NCBI RefSeq assembly: GCF_001905665.1
Contig: NZ_LIVX01000004.1
Span: 461,019 to 525,018, forward strand
Source: Streptomyces sp. CB02261
Lineage (GTDB): Bacteria; Actinomycetota; Actinomycetes; Streptomycetales; Streptomycetaceae
DNA: 64,000 bases
Reading direction: 5' to 3'
The notes beneath the pieces are model-generated. The model saw nothing but the letters and a program-made list of their open reading frames with translations, was not told the DNA's origin and did not search any database. Made by a program: the position numbers and the translations under genes. Positions 49,115 through 58,215 of the stretch are shown one piece after another; the stretch's first letter is position 1; each line of letters opens with the position of its first letter.

Positions 49115-50950
49115 ATGACCAGCACCAAGGTGTCCGACCATGTCCTCCACCGGCTGCGGGAGTGGGGGGTGGAGCATGTCTTCGCGTACGCCGGCGACGG
49201 CATCAACGGCCTGCTCGCGGCGTGGGGGCGTGCGGACAACAAGCCGAAGTTCGTCCAGGCGCGCCATGAGGAGATGGCCGCTCTCCAGGCGGTCGGATAC
49301 GCCAAGTTCTCCGGCAGGGTGGGCGTCTGCGCGGCGACCTCCGGCCCGGGAGCCATCCACCTGCTCAACGGCCTGTACGACGCGAAGCTGGACCACGTCC
49401 CGGTCGTGGCGCTGGTGGGTCAGACCAATCGCAGCGCGATGGGCGGCTCGTACCAGCAGGAGGTGGACCTGCACAGCCTGTACAAGGACGTCGCCTCCGA
49501 CTTCTGCGAGACCGCGACGGTCCCCGAGCAACTGCCGAACCTGATCGACCGGGCGATGCGCACGGCGTACGCCAAGCGCACCGTGACGGCGATCATCCTT
49601 CCGGCCGACGTCCAGGACCTGGACTACAGCCCGCCGGCGCACGCGTTCAAGATGGTGCCCTCCAGCCTGGGCATGAGCCGCTACGCCCCGGTGCCGGCGG
49701 ACGAGGACGTCGCGCGGGCGGCGGAGGTCCTGAACGCCGGCGAGAGGGTCGCCGTGCTCATCGGTCAGGGTGCCGCCGGCGCACGCGCCGAGGTCGAGCG
49801 GCTGGCGGACGTCCTGGGGGCGGGGGTGGCGAAGGCGCTGCTCGGCAAGGACGCGCTGCCCGACGACCTGCCGTACGTGACCGGCGCCATCGGCCTGCTC
49901 GGCACCCGGCCGTCGTACGAGCTGATGCGGGAGTGCGACACCCTGCTCGTGATCGGATCCAGCTTCCCGTACTCGCAGTTCCTGCCCGAACCGGACCAGG
50001 CGCGGGCGGTGCAGATCGACATCGATCCGCACATGATCGGGCTGCGCTACCCGTTCGAGGTGAACCTCGTCGGTGACGCGCGCGAGACCCTCCAGCGGCT
50101 GCTGCCGCGCCTGCACCGCAAGACCGACCGGGCCTGGCGGGAGAAGGTCGAGGAGAACGTCGCGCGCTGGTGGGAGGTCATGCAGCGCCGGGCCGCCGTG
50201 GACGCCGACCCGCTCAATCCCGAGTACGTGGTCCACGCCCTGGACGGCAGGCTGCCCGACAACGCGATCCTGACCGCCGACTCCGGCTCAGCCGCCAACT
50301 GGTACGCCCGGCACCTGCGGCTGCGCGGTGCCATGCGCGGTTCGCTGTCCGGGACGCTGGCCACCATGGGGCCCGGCGTGCCGTACGCGATCGGCGCGAA
50401 GTTCGCCCACCCCGACCGGCCCGCGATCGCTCTCGTCGGCGACGGCGCGATGCAGATGAACGGCATGATGGAGCTGGTCACGGCCGCGAAGTACCGGCAC
50501 GAGTGGTCCGACCCGCGCCTGGTCGTGGCCGTCCTCAACAACGGTGACCTGAACCAGGTCACCTGGGAGATGCGCGCCATGTCGGGCGCGCCGCAGTTCG
50601 AGGAGTCCCAGCACCTGCCCGACCTGCCCTACGCCGACATCGCCCGGAGCATCGGGCTCGACGGCGTGCGGGTCGAGAAGCCCAAGCACGTCGAGGCCGC
50701 CTGGGACCGGGCGCTCGCCGCCGATCGCCCCTTCGTCATCGACTTCCGCACCGATCCCGCCGTGCCGCCGATCCCCCCGCACGCGACCCTCGACCAGATC
50801 GAGGCGGCCGCCACCGCGATCCTGCACGGCGACAGCGACACCGGCTCCGTCCTCAAGCAGGGCCTCAGGGCCAAGGTCCAGGAGTTCCTTCCCGGCACCC
50901 GTCACCGCCACGACCGTCCCGGCGCCGGACGGGACGACAGCGCCCGGTGA
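49115..50950 (+). CDS. Thiamine pyrophosphate-requiring enzyme (pyruvate oxidase/acetolactate synthase-like)
   Basis: A 611-aa TPP enzyme with the three-domain fold. The N-terminal PYR domain has the catalytic Glu in FVQARHEEMAALQAVG. The central domain is at about 195-335. The C-terminal PP domain has the TPP/Mg motif GDGAMQMNGMMELVTAAKY ending in LNNGDLNQVTWEMR. It groups by eye with pyruvate oxidase-like proteins of actinomycetes. No regulatory small subunit follows, which argues against biosynthetic acetolactate synthase. Ends before a strong terminator. Confidence 0.85.
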   Translation: MTSTKVSDHVLHRLREWGVEHVFAYAGDGINGLLAAWGRADNKPKFVQARHEEMAALQAVGYAKFSGRVGVCAATSGPGAIHLLNGLYDAKLDHVPVVALVGQTNRSAMGGSYQQEVDLHSLYKDVASDFCETATVPEQLPNLIDRAMRTAYAKRTVTAIILPADVQDLDYSPPAHAFKMVPSSLGMSRYAPVPADEDVARAAEVLNAGERVAVLIGQGAAGARAEVERLADVLGAGVAKALLGKDALPDDLPYVTGAIGLLGTRPSYELMRECDTLLVIGSSFPYSQFLPEPDQARAVQIDIDPHMIGLRYPFEVNLVGDARETLQRLLPRLHRKTDRAWREKVEENVARWWEVMQRRAAVDADPLNPEYVVHALDGRLPDNAILTADSGSAANWYARHLRLRGAMRGSLSGTLATMGPGVPYAIGAKFAHPDRPAIALVGDGAMQMNGMMELVTAAKYRHEWSDPRLVVAVLNNGDLNQVTWEMRAMSGAPQFEESQHLPDLPYADIARSIGLDGVRVEKPKHVEAAWDRALAADRPFVIDFRTDPAVPPIPPHATLDQIEAAATAILHGDSDTGSVLKQGLRAKVQEFLPGTRHRHDRPGAGRDDSAR

Positions 50951-50966
50951 AAGTGAACGACCCGCG

Positions 50967-51000
50967 TCAGGTGCTCCACGGCCGTCTGTGGAGCACCTGA
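50967..51000. terminator. Terminator after the TPP enzyme gene
   Basis: A perfect 13-bp stem: TCAGGTGCTCCAC (50967-50979) with GTGGAGCACCTGA (50988-51000), loop 8 nt, 16 nt downstream of the stop. Convergent with the ammonia-lyase gene, so probably used from both sides. Confidence 0.85.
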
Positions 51001-51111
51001 CCGCCACCCCGTCCGGGCCCTCCGATGAGGGTGCTTCCTCCGGCGTGCCCGACGCAGCGGGAGGCCACTCGAGGAGCAGCCGCCCCCACCGCCTGGGAGC
51101 CCCCCGGAAGC

Positions 51112-52263
51112 TCATGGAGCCTTGGTGCGCAGGGCCGGTTCCTGACCCGCAGGGGAGTGCGGGTTGGCGGCTGTTCCCTCCGTGCTGAGCAGCACGACCA
51201 CCGAGGACGCGTCGAGGCCGAGCGCCGTACGGCGCCCTTCCGCGTCCGCGCCGGTGAACATGACGCGCGCGCCGGCGAGCGCCGCGGCGCCGCACGGGCC
51301 CGAGTCGACGCCCAGGCCGGCCAGCCGGGCGGCGGCGCGGGCGCTGTCGGCGTCGCGGACGGCGACAGCGGCGTCCAGACCGTTCTGCAGGAAGGGCCAG
51401 GCGATGCTGGACGGCGTGCCGCAGTTCAGGCCGGCCATCGTGCTCTCACCGGTGCGGACGCTGACGGGTTTTCCGACCGTCAGGCTCTCCAGTACGCACG
51501 CCGCGGCCTCCGGCTCCACCGTCAGCAGGGCGGGAGCACGTCCGGACGGGCGGCTGCGGTAGTGGGTGATCACGGCCTGGGTCAGCGAACCGACCCCTGC
51601 GGGTACGGCGACGAGGCCGGGCCCTCCCGTGACGCCTGCCGTCGCCAGCTGTTCGTCGATCTCGGCGCACAGCGTGGAGTAGCCCTCGACGATCCACCCC
51701 GGGATCTCCTCGTACCCCGGCCAGGCGGTGTCCTGGACCAGGACGGCGTTCGGCTCGGCGGCCGCCGCGGCGGCCCGGTCGACGGCCTCGTCGTAGGACC
51801 CCGCCACCTCGGTGACCCGCGCCCCTTCGGCGACGATGGCCGCCGCGGCCTCCGGATGGACTCCCCGCGGGACGAAGACGTGGGCGGACCGGCCCAGCAG
51901 TCGCGCCATGCGCGCCACCGCCCTGCCGTGATTGCCGTCCGTGGCCGTGACCAAGGTGACCGGCCCGGGCTGCCCGCCGCCCCGGGCCCGCTCGGCGAGG
52001 ACGCGGTGAATGGCCCACGACGCTCCGAGGGCCTTGAAGGCGGGCAGGCCCAGACGGTCCGACTCGTCCTTGACGAAGACCCGGCCGACCCGCAGCTCGA
52101 CGGCCAGTTCCGGGAGTTCGGTGAGCGGAGTGGGCGCGTAGCCGGACAGCGCGGCGTGAAAGGCCCGCACGTCGGCGGGCGCGGGCGGACACCGCCAGGT
52201 GCGGGTGGCGCCGGTGCCCTGGAGCCAGGCCGGTGTCCGGAGGGAGGGAGCGTCGTCAGTCAT
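51112..52263 (-). CDS. PLP-dependent diaminopropionate ammonia-lyase-like enzyme
   Basis: A 383-aa fold-type II PLP enzyme. The PLP lysine lies in RLGLPAFKALGASWA (FKALGAS), with further motifs TATDGNHGRAVARMA, PAGVGSLTQAVITHY (phosphate/Gly loop) and STMAGLNCGTPSSIAWPFL. These match diaminopropionate ammonia-lyase, which turns 2,3-diaminopropionate into pyruvate and ammonia; the homologous threonine dehydratases are the main alternative. Start ATG 52263; divergent from DUF2254 (173 nt). Confidence 0.82.
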   Translation of the reverse strand: MTDDAPSLRTPAWLQGTGATRTWRCPPAPADVRAFHAALSGYAPTPLTELPELAVELRVGRVFVKDESDRLGLPAFKALGASWAIHRVLAERARGGGQPGPVTLVTATDGNHGRAVARMARLLGRSAHVFVPRGVHPEAAAAIVAEGARVTEVAGSYDEAVDRAAAAAAEPNAVLVQDTAWPGYEEIPGWIVEGYSTLCAEIDEQLATAGVTGGPGLVAVPAGVGSLTQAVITHYRSRPSGRAPALLTVEPEAAACVLESLTVGKPVSVRTGESTMAGLNCGTPSSIAWPFLQNGLDAAVAVRDADSARAAARLAGLGVDSGPCGAAALAGARVMFTGADAEGRRTALGLDASSVVVLLSTEGTAANPHSPAGQEPALRTKAP

Positions 52264-52436
52264 GCGCCCAGGGTCCGGCGTGAGCGCGTGATCGGTCCAG
52301 GGGCGCCGACCCGCCGTCATCGCGAGACCCGGAGCGCGGTCGGGACGTCGGCGCCCGTCCGACCGGGGCGACACGCCGTCGCGGACGGGATCCACGGTCG
52401 GGCCGGTCGGCGTCGTCCGCGGCTTATGTTCCGACC

Positions 52437-53759
52437 ATGAGTGACAGAGACATCTCGCTGGGTTCGTCGCCGCCGCGGGTGCTGGCACCCCTGCGGGAGC
52501 ACCTGCGCGACACGTTCTGGTTCGCGCCGACCGCCGCCATGGCCGGCGTGTTCGTGGTCTGGCTGGCGGCTGACGCGCTTGACACGGCCATCGTCACCGA
52601 GTTGAGGCGGGACGGCGACTTCGAGGCACTCGCCGAACTGCAGCGGTTCTCGGAAGACGCGCGGAGCGTGGTGAACACGGTCAGCTCGGCGATGATGACC
52701 TTCATCGGCGTGGTCTTCAGCATCTCCCTGGTCGCGGTCCAGATGGCGAGCGGCCAGTTCACCCCCCGCGTGGTGCGGCTCTTCGTCCGCAGCCGGATCA
52801 CCAAGGCGACCTTCGCGGTCTTCCTCGCGACGTTCGTCCTGACGCTGCTCGTCATGACCGCCTACGACAGCGCCCCGGATCCGCGTACCGTGATCTCCGT
52901 TCCGCTGGTGCAGTCGGCGCTCACGCTGCTCATGGTCGCGCTGAGCCTGCTGCTGTTCGTGTTCTACGTGAACACGACCCTGAGACTCATGCGGATCAGT
53001 CATGTGATCGCCCGGATCGCCAAGGAGTCCTTCCGGGTGGCGGCGGCGATGCCCGAGACGCTGAACCACGAGGAGCTGCCCGACCTCGGGCCCGTGACCG
53101 GGTGGGTGGCGCACGCGGGCCGGGCCGGTGTGCTGCGGGACGTGGACATCGTCCGCCTGGTACGGACCGCCCGCAGGCACGGGACGGCTCTGCGGCTGGT
53201 CCCGCGGATCGGTGACTTCCTCGTACCGGGTACACCCGTCCTGGCGGTCCACGGCGGCCGGCCACCGGCGGACAGGACACTGCGCTACACCGTCTCGGTG
53301 GGCGTTGAGCGCACCTACCACCAGGACCTGGCCTTCGGGCTGCGGCAGTTGTCCGACATCGCGCTGCGCGCCCTGTCGCCCGCCGTCAACGACCCGACGA
53401 CCGCGGTGCAGGCTCTGGACCGCACCGTGCAGTTCCTGGCCCTGCTGAGCCGACGCCCCCTCGGCGCAGCCCTCTACCGCGACCGGGCCGGCGAGGTGCG
53501 GCTCGTACAGCCCGTACCGGCGTGGACGGCTCTGGTGGACCTCGGCTTCGCCGAGGTGCGCGGCTGCGCCGTGGGCAATCCGCAGGTCTCGCGACGCATG
53601 GTGGCCGGGCTCGACGACCTCCTCGCCATCGCGCCGCCGGAACGCCACCAGCCGCTGCTGCGCCACCGCGAACTGCTCCTCCAGGTCATCGGCGGGGAGG
53701 CCCCCGACGCGTCCGATCGCGCCTTCGCTCTGCGACCGGACCGACAGGGAATCGGCTGA
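52437..53759 (+). CDS. DUF2254 family membrane protein
   Basis: A 440-aa membrane protein of the DUF2254 family. Four hydrophobic segments in the first 190 residues (FAPTAAMAGVFVVWLA, VSSAMMTFIGVVFSISLVAVQM, ATFAVFLATFVLTLLVM, SALTLLMVALSLLLFVFY), then a soluble C-terminal domain with the characteristic RTYHQDLAFGLRQLSDIALRALSPAVNDPTTA. The function is unknown, with an ion-channel or transport role sometimes suggested. Start ATG 52437. Confidence 0.85.
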   Translation: MSDRDISLGSSPPRVLAPLREHLRDTFWFAPTAAMAGVFVVWLAADALDTAIVTELRRDGDFEALAELQRFSEDARSVVNTVSSAMMTFIGVVFSISLVAVQMASGQFTPRVVRLFVRSRITKATFAVFLATFVLTLLVMTAYDSAPDPRTVISVPLVQSALTLLMVALSLLLFVFYVNTTLRLMRISHVIARIAKESFRVAAAMPETLNHEELPDLGPVTGWVAHAGRAGVLRDVDIVRLVRTARRHGTALRLVPRIGDFLVPGTPVLAVHGGRPPADRTLRYTVSVGVERTYHQDLAFGLRQLSDIALRALSPAVNDPTTAVQALDRTVQFLALLSRRPLGAALYRDRAGEVRLVQPVPAWTALVDLGFAEVRGCAVGNPQVSRRMVAGLDDLLAIAPPERHQPLLRHRELLLQVIGGEAPDASDRAFALRPDRQGIG

Positions 53760-54226
53760 CCGGTGACCGGCCCGTGCGCTCCGGGGCCCGTCCCACCGTG
53801 TCGGGGTGACGACGAGCCCGAGGGCTCAAACCCGAAAGTCTTCGGCGAAAGGTCGTCATTCCGTCTCCCGCCTGCGTGACGAAAGCACTGGCCGTCGCCG
53901 ACGAGGGCTCGGCGCTGGAGATCGTCATGACGGCCCGACGAGGCCGGCGCAACGTCGGAGACGAGGAGTGCCGCCGCCCCGATCAGGAGCAGCTCTTCGT
54001 CGGGGAACGGGTCGGGGCAACGCCGGCACCCACCGGGCTCCGGAACGTCGGCCATCCTTCCACTGTGCGGCACCCGCAGGCCGACGTCAGCCCGCTGCGC
54101 AGGAACGCGGAACGCCCCGCACTCTGCCGACAGTCACGCAGGCCGCCCGGTGACCGAGGCCGCCGAAGGCGACCACGACCACCGGGCGGAGCCGCCCGGT
54201 TCCCGGACGGTGGCGACGCGCGCCGC
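53760..54226. other. Gene-free interval
   Basis: About 470 nt with no gene I can support. ORFs are short, frame-shifting and Arg-rich. A minus-strand frame contains the phrase PDPFPDEELLLIGAAALLVSD, which could be chance or the end of a decayed gene. No clear hairpin or repeat stands out. Confidence 0.45.
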
Positions 54227-54724
54227 TCAGCAGTTCCGGATGGACCACACGGGCGTCCAGTCGTACGTGAAGGGCGTGGGCTCCGGCAGGACGACGTCCA
54301 GCACCTGGCCGTTCTGGCCGTAGAAGAACGCGGCGGCGCCGACCTGGTTGTTCACCACCTGGCCCACGCCGTTCCAGTGGGACAGGGAGTACTGGTGGCA
54401 GCGGTAGAGGAAGAAGACCTTGTACTTGCCCACCACCGGGTCCCAGACCCCGGTGCAGAGATTCCCCGACGCGCACGTGACGGGGCTGCCCGACGTCGTG
54501 TGCACGTAGTCCGCCCAGGGTGAGACCGTCGGTGACACGGCCGCCACGGCACGCGAGGACGGCCCCTCGCCCCGGGGCGCCGGCGGCATGACCATGGTGT
54601 GGCCGCCGCCCTCGCGAGGCCCGTCCGAGGCCGCCGCATGGGCCGGGCCCGCCGCGAAGGCGGACACCAGCACCCACAGGAGGGCACCGACCACACCGAG
54701 GGTGGAACGCCAGGTACGCGACAT
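54227..54724 (-). CDS. Secreted protein of unknown function
   Basis: A 165-aa exported protein. Signal peptide at residues 1-31 (ending AAGPAHA). A Ser/Pro/Gly-rich linker follows (DGPREGGGHTMVMPPAPRGEG), then a compact Cys-containing domain with CASGNLCTGVWDPVVGKYKVFFLYRC and a C-terminal YDWTPVWSIRNC, four Cys in all, suggesting two disulfides. I do not recognise the fold; it is reminiscent of peptidase-inhibitor-like or lectin-like secreted proteins. It lies 29 nt after a serine hydrolase gene in the same direction, so it is likely co-expressed. Confidence 0.8.
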   Translation of the reverse strand: MSRTWRSTLGVVGALLWVLVSAFAAGPAHAAASDGPREGGGHTMVMPPAPRGEGPSSRAVAAVSPTVSPWADYVHTTSGSPVTCASGNLCTGVWDPVVGKYKVFFLYRCHQYSLSHWNGVGQVVNNQVGAAAFFYGQNGQVLDVVLPEPTPFTYDWTPVWSIRNC

Positions 54725-54753
54725 CGTCACTCCTTCTCCGGGAATCCCCGGGC

Positions 54754-55980
54754 TCACTTCTGATTCGTGCACAGCGGTACGTCAGGCAACTGGTTGTCCG
54801 GATGGCTGATGTAGATGTTGGTGACGTAGCCCCCGTACTGCGGCAGATACGCCCACCAGTCGTTGGTGTACGGCGGTACGGAGACGAGCTGCCCCTTCTT
54901 CTGGCAGCCCACCAGCACCTCCACGCCGGGCGGGAGCCGGGTCAGCAGGTTGTCCCCGACGACCGGTTCCGACCGGACGGCGACGTCCTGACCCCAGGTC
55001 CCGTACCACTTCCCCTTCGGCGCCGTGCCGCCGGGAACGTTCAGGGAACGGGTCAGCCGACCGAGGTCGGTGTACGCCTTTCCGTACGACGTGCCGTCCT
55101 GGTGCAGGGTGAGGACGGCCACGATCGAACGGTCACCGGCTCCGACGGTGCCGGTCGTGTGCAGCGCCGGTCGGCTCAGGTCGACGCCGGCGTCACCCGC
55201 GCCGGCGGACGCGGGGGCCGAGGTGTCGACGCCACCAGCCGCGGTGGCGCTTACGGAGCCGCAGTTCCCCTTCGCGTACTTCCCCGACCAGCCCTGTTTC
55301 ACGGCCCACGGGCGGTCGAACGCGGCGGCGATGCCGAAATGCTGGTCGAAGGAGTCCGACGCGCACCGGGTCGACTGGCGCAGACGCTCCATGATGAAGT
55401 CACGAACCGGCGCGGAGGCGGACTCCAGGATGTGTCGGTAGGTCTTCACGGTGTCGCGGGCCGACATGGCCGTGTAGCCCCAGTACCCCTCGTAGCCTGC
55501 GGGCGGGGGAGCGGTGTCGGCGAGCCCGAGCCGCGTGACCATGCGTTCGACGATCGCCGGCCCGCCGTAGGTCGACCAGTAGTGGTTGGCGGCGGCGTCC
55601 TGACTGCTGCGGAGCATGACGTCCAGCCGCGTGCGGTCGGCGGCCGGGATGGTGTCGGGGCTGCGGTTCCACAGGAAGTCGAGGGCGAGCAGGAGCTTGA
55701 CGACCGACGCGGACCGGAACGTGGCGGCCGGGGCGAGCTGTTCGGTGAACGTCCCGGTCTGCCGGTCGAACACGGCCACGCCTGCCGTGACCCCCGCGGG
55801 CACCTGGGGGCTCGCGGGCGTGGCCGACACGGTGTCACCCGTCGGTTCCGTCGCGGCCGCGACGGAGTGCGGGAGCGCCGCGCCGGTGAAGGAGAGGGAG
55901 AAGAAGGCCGCGGTCGCGGCGAGCAGGCGCCGAGGCGTACGGCGAGCGGTGGCGTGGGAGTGTCTGGTGATGCGGAGCAT
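54754..55980 (-). CDS. Secreted serine hydrolase (beta-lactamase fold) with C-terminal SH3-like domain
   Basis: A 408-aa exported protein. Signal peptide to about residue 42 (LPHSVAAA). The N-terminal domain carries the S-x-x-K motif SASVVKLLLALD of penicillin-binding/class A beta-lactamase-like hydrolases, and the family region AMSARDTVKTYRHIL. The C-terminal part (about 320-400: YGTWGQDVAVRSEPVVGDNLLTRLPPGVEVLVGCQKKG) looks like a bacterial SH3 domain that could bind peptidoglycan. Start ATG 55980; the upstream open frame has no signal. Probably a cell-wall enzyme. Confidence 0.82.
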   Translation of the reverse strand: MLRITRHSHATARRTPRRLLAATAAFFSLSFTGAALPHSVAAATEPTGDTVSATPASPQVPAGVTAGVAVFDRQTGTFTEQLAPAATFRSASVVKLLLALDFLWNRSPDTIPAADRTRLDVMLRSSQDAAANHYWSTYGGPAIVERMVTRLGLADTAPPPAGYEGYWGYTAMSARDTVKTYRHILESASAPVRDFIMERLRQSTRCASDSFDQHFGIAAAFDRPWAVKQGWSGKYAKGNCGSVSATAAGGVDTSAPASAGAGDAGVDLSRPALHTTGTVGAGDRSIVAVLTLHQDGTSYGKAYTDLGRLTRSLNVPGGTAPKGKWYGTWGQDVAVRSEPVVGDNLLTRLPPGVEVLVGCQKKGQLVSVPPYTNDWWAYLPQYGGYVTNIYISHPDNQLPDVPLCTNQK

Positions 55981-56129
55981 GGCGTGAGGGGTCCTCGCTT
56001 GGTGGGATAGCGGGCTGCCGGGGGTCTCGGAAAGGGCCGGCGCACGAGGCGGCGGGAGCGCGGCACGGAGCCCCTGGCGGGTCGCGAGGGGCTCCACCGG
56101 AGCCTGCCGGGCGGACGACTCCCGGCGGC

Positions 56130-56630
56130 CTACGGGATGTTGCACTCCGTCATGCCGGGCCAGGGATCTATCGACGTCCACACGTCGACGGCGGGGATGA
56201 AGCCCCACCCGTGGTTGCCGTCCTGACCGGGAGCGATGCGGTCACCCATGGTGTAGTACCAGATGTTGTTGCCGCCGCTGTGCGGGGGGCCGCTGGCCCA
56301 GCACACGAACCAGCTCGTCGAGGTGTCGATCCAGCCGATCACCGGGCACGCGGGGATGAAGCTGCCGCAGCCGCGCAGCGGGGCGCCGGCACGATTGCCG
56401 CACACCCAGTCACGCGTCCAGGTGCGCCCCGTGTACGCGTCGTAGTGGCTGACGTTGCGGGCGGTGCACGATGCCTGGGCCGCGAGGGGCGCGGCCTCGG
56501 CCGCAGGCGGCGCGCTCCGCACCGCCCGGGTGGTCGTGCCGGCCTGCGGTGACGACGCCTGAACGGCGCCGGCGCTGAAGAGCACGGCCAGGAGGGCGGC
56601 GAGCATCGCCACCGCTTTTCTCACAGACAT
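56130..56630 (-). CDS. Secreted Cys-rich protein of unknown function
   Basis: A 166-aa exported protein. Signal peptide at residues 1-25 (ending AVQAS), then a proline/alanine stretch, then a domain with Cys residues in ASCTARNVSHYDAYTGRTW, WVCGN, GCGSFIPACPVIGW and FVCWASG. It ends in DVWTSIDPWPGMTECNIP. Fold not recognised; the N-terminal part of the domain reads like SH3-type secreted domains. It is 149 nt upstream of the serine hydrolase, same strand, and divergent from the LysR regulator. Confidence 0.8.
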   Translation of the reverse strand: MSVRKAVAMLAALLAVLFSAGAVQASSPQAGTTTRAVRSAPPAAEAAPLAAQASCTARNVSHYDAYTGRTWTRDWVCGNRAGAPLRGCGSFIPACPVIGWIDTSTSWFVCWASGPPHSGGNNIWYYTMGDRIAPGQDGNHGWGFIPAVDVWTSIDPWPGMTECNIP

Positions 56631-56790
56631 GTTTCGGCCCCCGTTGTCGAGAAAGCAATGGTCGGACGGCCCTGCGGAACCGAGGAGTTGTCACGGGGCG
56701 TCGCTTCAGAGCCGAGCCTTCCACTCGCACTCCGTCCATGTCATCGCTTGTGGCCATGCGACATGCAAGACGATCGATAAGGGATTCATC

Positions 56791-57780
56791 ATGGTTACTG
56801 GCGGAACGGCCGCTGGGGGCGCCGCGCCGACGGGCCCCGACCCGCGGACGCCGAGCGCCCATCAACTCCGGCTGTTCGTCGCCCTCGCGGAGGAACTTCA
56901 CTTCTCGCGCGCCGCCGCCCGGCTGTTCATCACGCAGTCGGCGCTGAGCCAGCAGATCAGAGACCTGGAAAAACGCCTCGGGGTGCGGCTGTTCGACCGT
57001 TCGAGCCGGGCCGTGACGCTCACCCCGCAGGGCCGGGTGCTGTTGGCGGACGCGCGCGGCGTGGTGGCGGCCATGGACCGGCTGAGCCGCAGCGCTTCGA
57101 CCCAGGCGCGCAGGCTCTCCGGACGGCTCGTCGTCGGCACCATCGGCGCGGAAGCGGCGATGCCCTATACGCACGCCGTACTGCGTCTCCTCCACGAACG
57201 GCACCCGTTGGTCCAGGTCGACGTGCGCAGCCTCCACTTCGCCGACCACTTCGACGCCCTGTTCCGCCATGACATCGATGTTGCCTTCCTCCGTCCACCG
57301 GTCCCGCCCGGCATCGAGGTGCAACACCTGGCCACAGAACCGAGGGTGGCCTGTCTCTCCGCGAGCGACCCGCTCGTGGACCGCGACCGGATCACCCTCG
57401 CCGAGCTGGCGCGCCACCCGGTGATCGACGTCCCGCCGCAGGTGCCACGGCTCTGGTGGGACTTCTGGGCCGCCGACCCGCGACCCGACGGCACCCCGGT
57501 CCGCTACGGACCCGTCGCCTCGGACCTGGAGGGCCTTCTGCACCTCGTGGCCCAGGGCAAGGGCATGTGCTTCCTGCCGGCCGCCGCGCGGGACCTCTTC
57601 CCTCGCCCCGGCATCCGCTACGTCGAGGTCACGGACCTCCCCCCGTCAACGGCGGGCCTCGCCTGGCTGAGGGAGAACCGTACGGAACCGCTCATCGAGG
57701 CCGTGGTGGCAGCTGCCGGACACGTGGCCTCGGCGCGGGGCCGGGGGGCCGGCCGGGGCAGGAGCCGAGCCGAGGACTGA
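56791..57780 (+). CDS. LysR-family transcriptional regulator
   Basis: A 329-aa LysR regulator. The N-terminal HTH reads LRLFVALAEELHFSRAAARLFITQSALSQQIRDLE, the effector domain spans about 110-310 (VGTIGAEAAMPYTHAVL). Start ATG 56791 with AAGGGA 8 nt upstream; about 20 unusual Gly-rich residues precede the HTH. It is divergent from the secreted Cys-rich protein gene (160 nt gap) and may control it. Confidence 0.9.
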   Translation: MVTGGTAAGGAAPTGPDPRTPSAHQLRLFVALAEELHFSRAAARLFITQSALSQQIRDLEKRLGVRLFDRSSRAVTLTPQGRVLLADARGVVAAMDRLSRSASTQARRLSGRLVVGTIGAEAAMPYTHAVLRLLHERHPLVQVDVRSLHFADHFDALFRHDIDVAFLRPPVPPGIEVQHLATEPRVACLSASDPLVDRDRITLAELARHPVIDVPPQVPRLWWDFWAADPRPDGTPVRYGPVASDLEGLLHLVAQGKGMCFLPAAARDLFPRPGIRYVEVTDLPPSTAGLAWLRENRTEPLIEAVVAAAGHVASARGRGAGRGRSRAED

Positions 57781-58215
57781 CCCCACGTCACAGGTCGCGG
57801 CCACTCCGGGCGCGGGGTCCCGGCCGCTGTCCCCTCAGCGTCCGGGCGGCCCACGGCAGGAGGGCCTGGGCCCGCGCCCGGGGCGGCCGTCGTCGGGAAG
57901 GTGCTGTCGCCGCCGCGGTCTCGATCAGGATGCGGGCGACGGCTGTCGTGAAGAGTGAAGACCGACCCGTCGATCAGGCGGACGAGCGCGGGAAGTGAGC
58001 GCGCACGCGCGAGAGAGAACTCGCGGACCGAGGAATGGGTTCTGGAGAGCAGTGCGGCGCGAATCCTGGACGGGCCGGCGCGTGGACGCGGCCGCGCGCC
58101 CCATGCGGAGAGATGGTCCGACGCGAACACGCACCAGCTTGTCGGCGCCGGACAGTTCCCATGCCCTGCAGGCGCTGTACGTCTCCTGATCCCTGCGTCG
58201 GCTCCGGCGCGGGTG
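57781..58215. other. Gene-free interval
   Basis: About 435 nt between the LysR gene and the MASE1 gene. No credible ORF with a ribosome site and family match on either strand; no strong hairpin seen. Confidence 0.5.
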
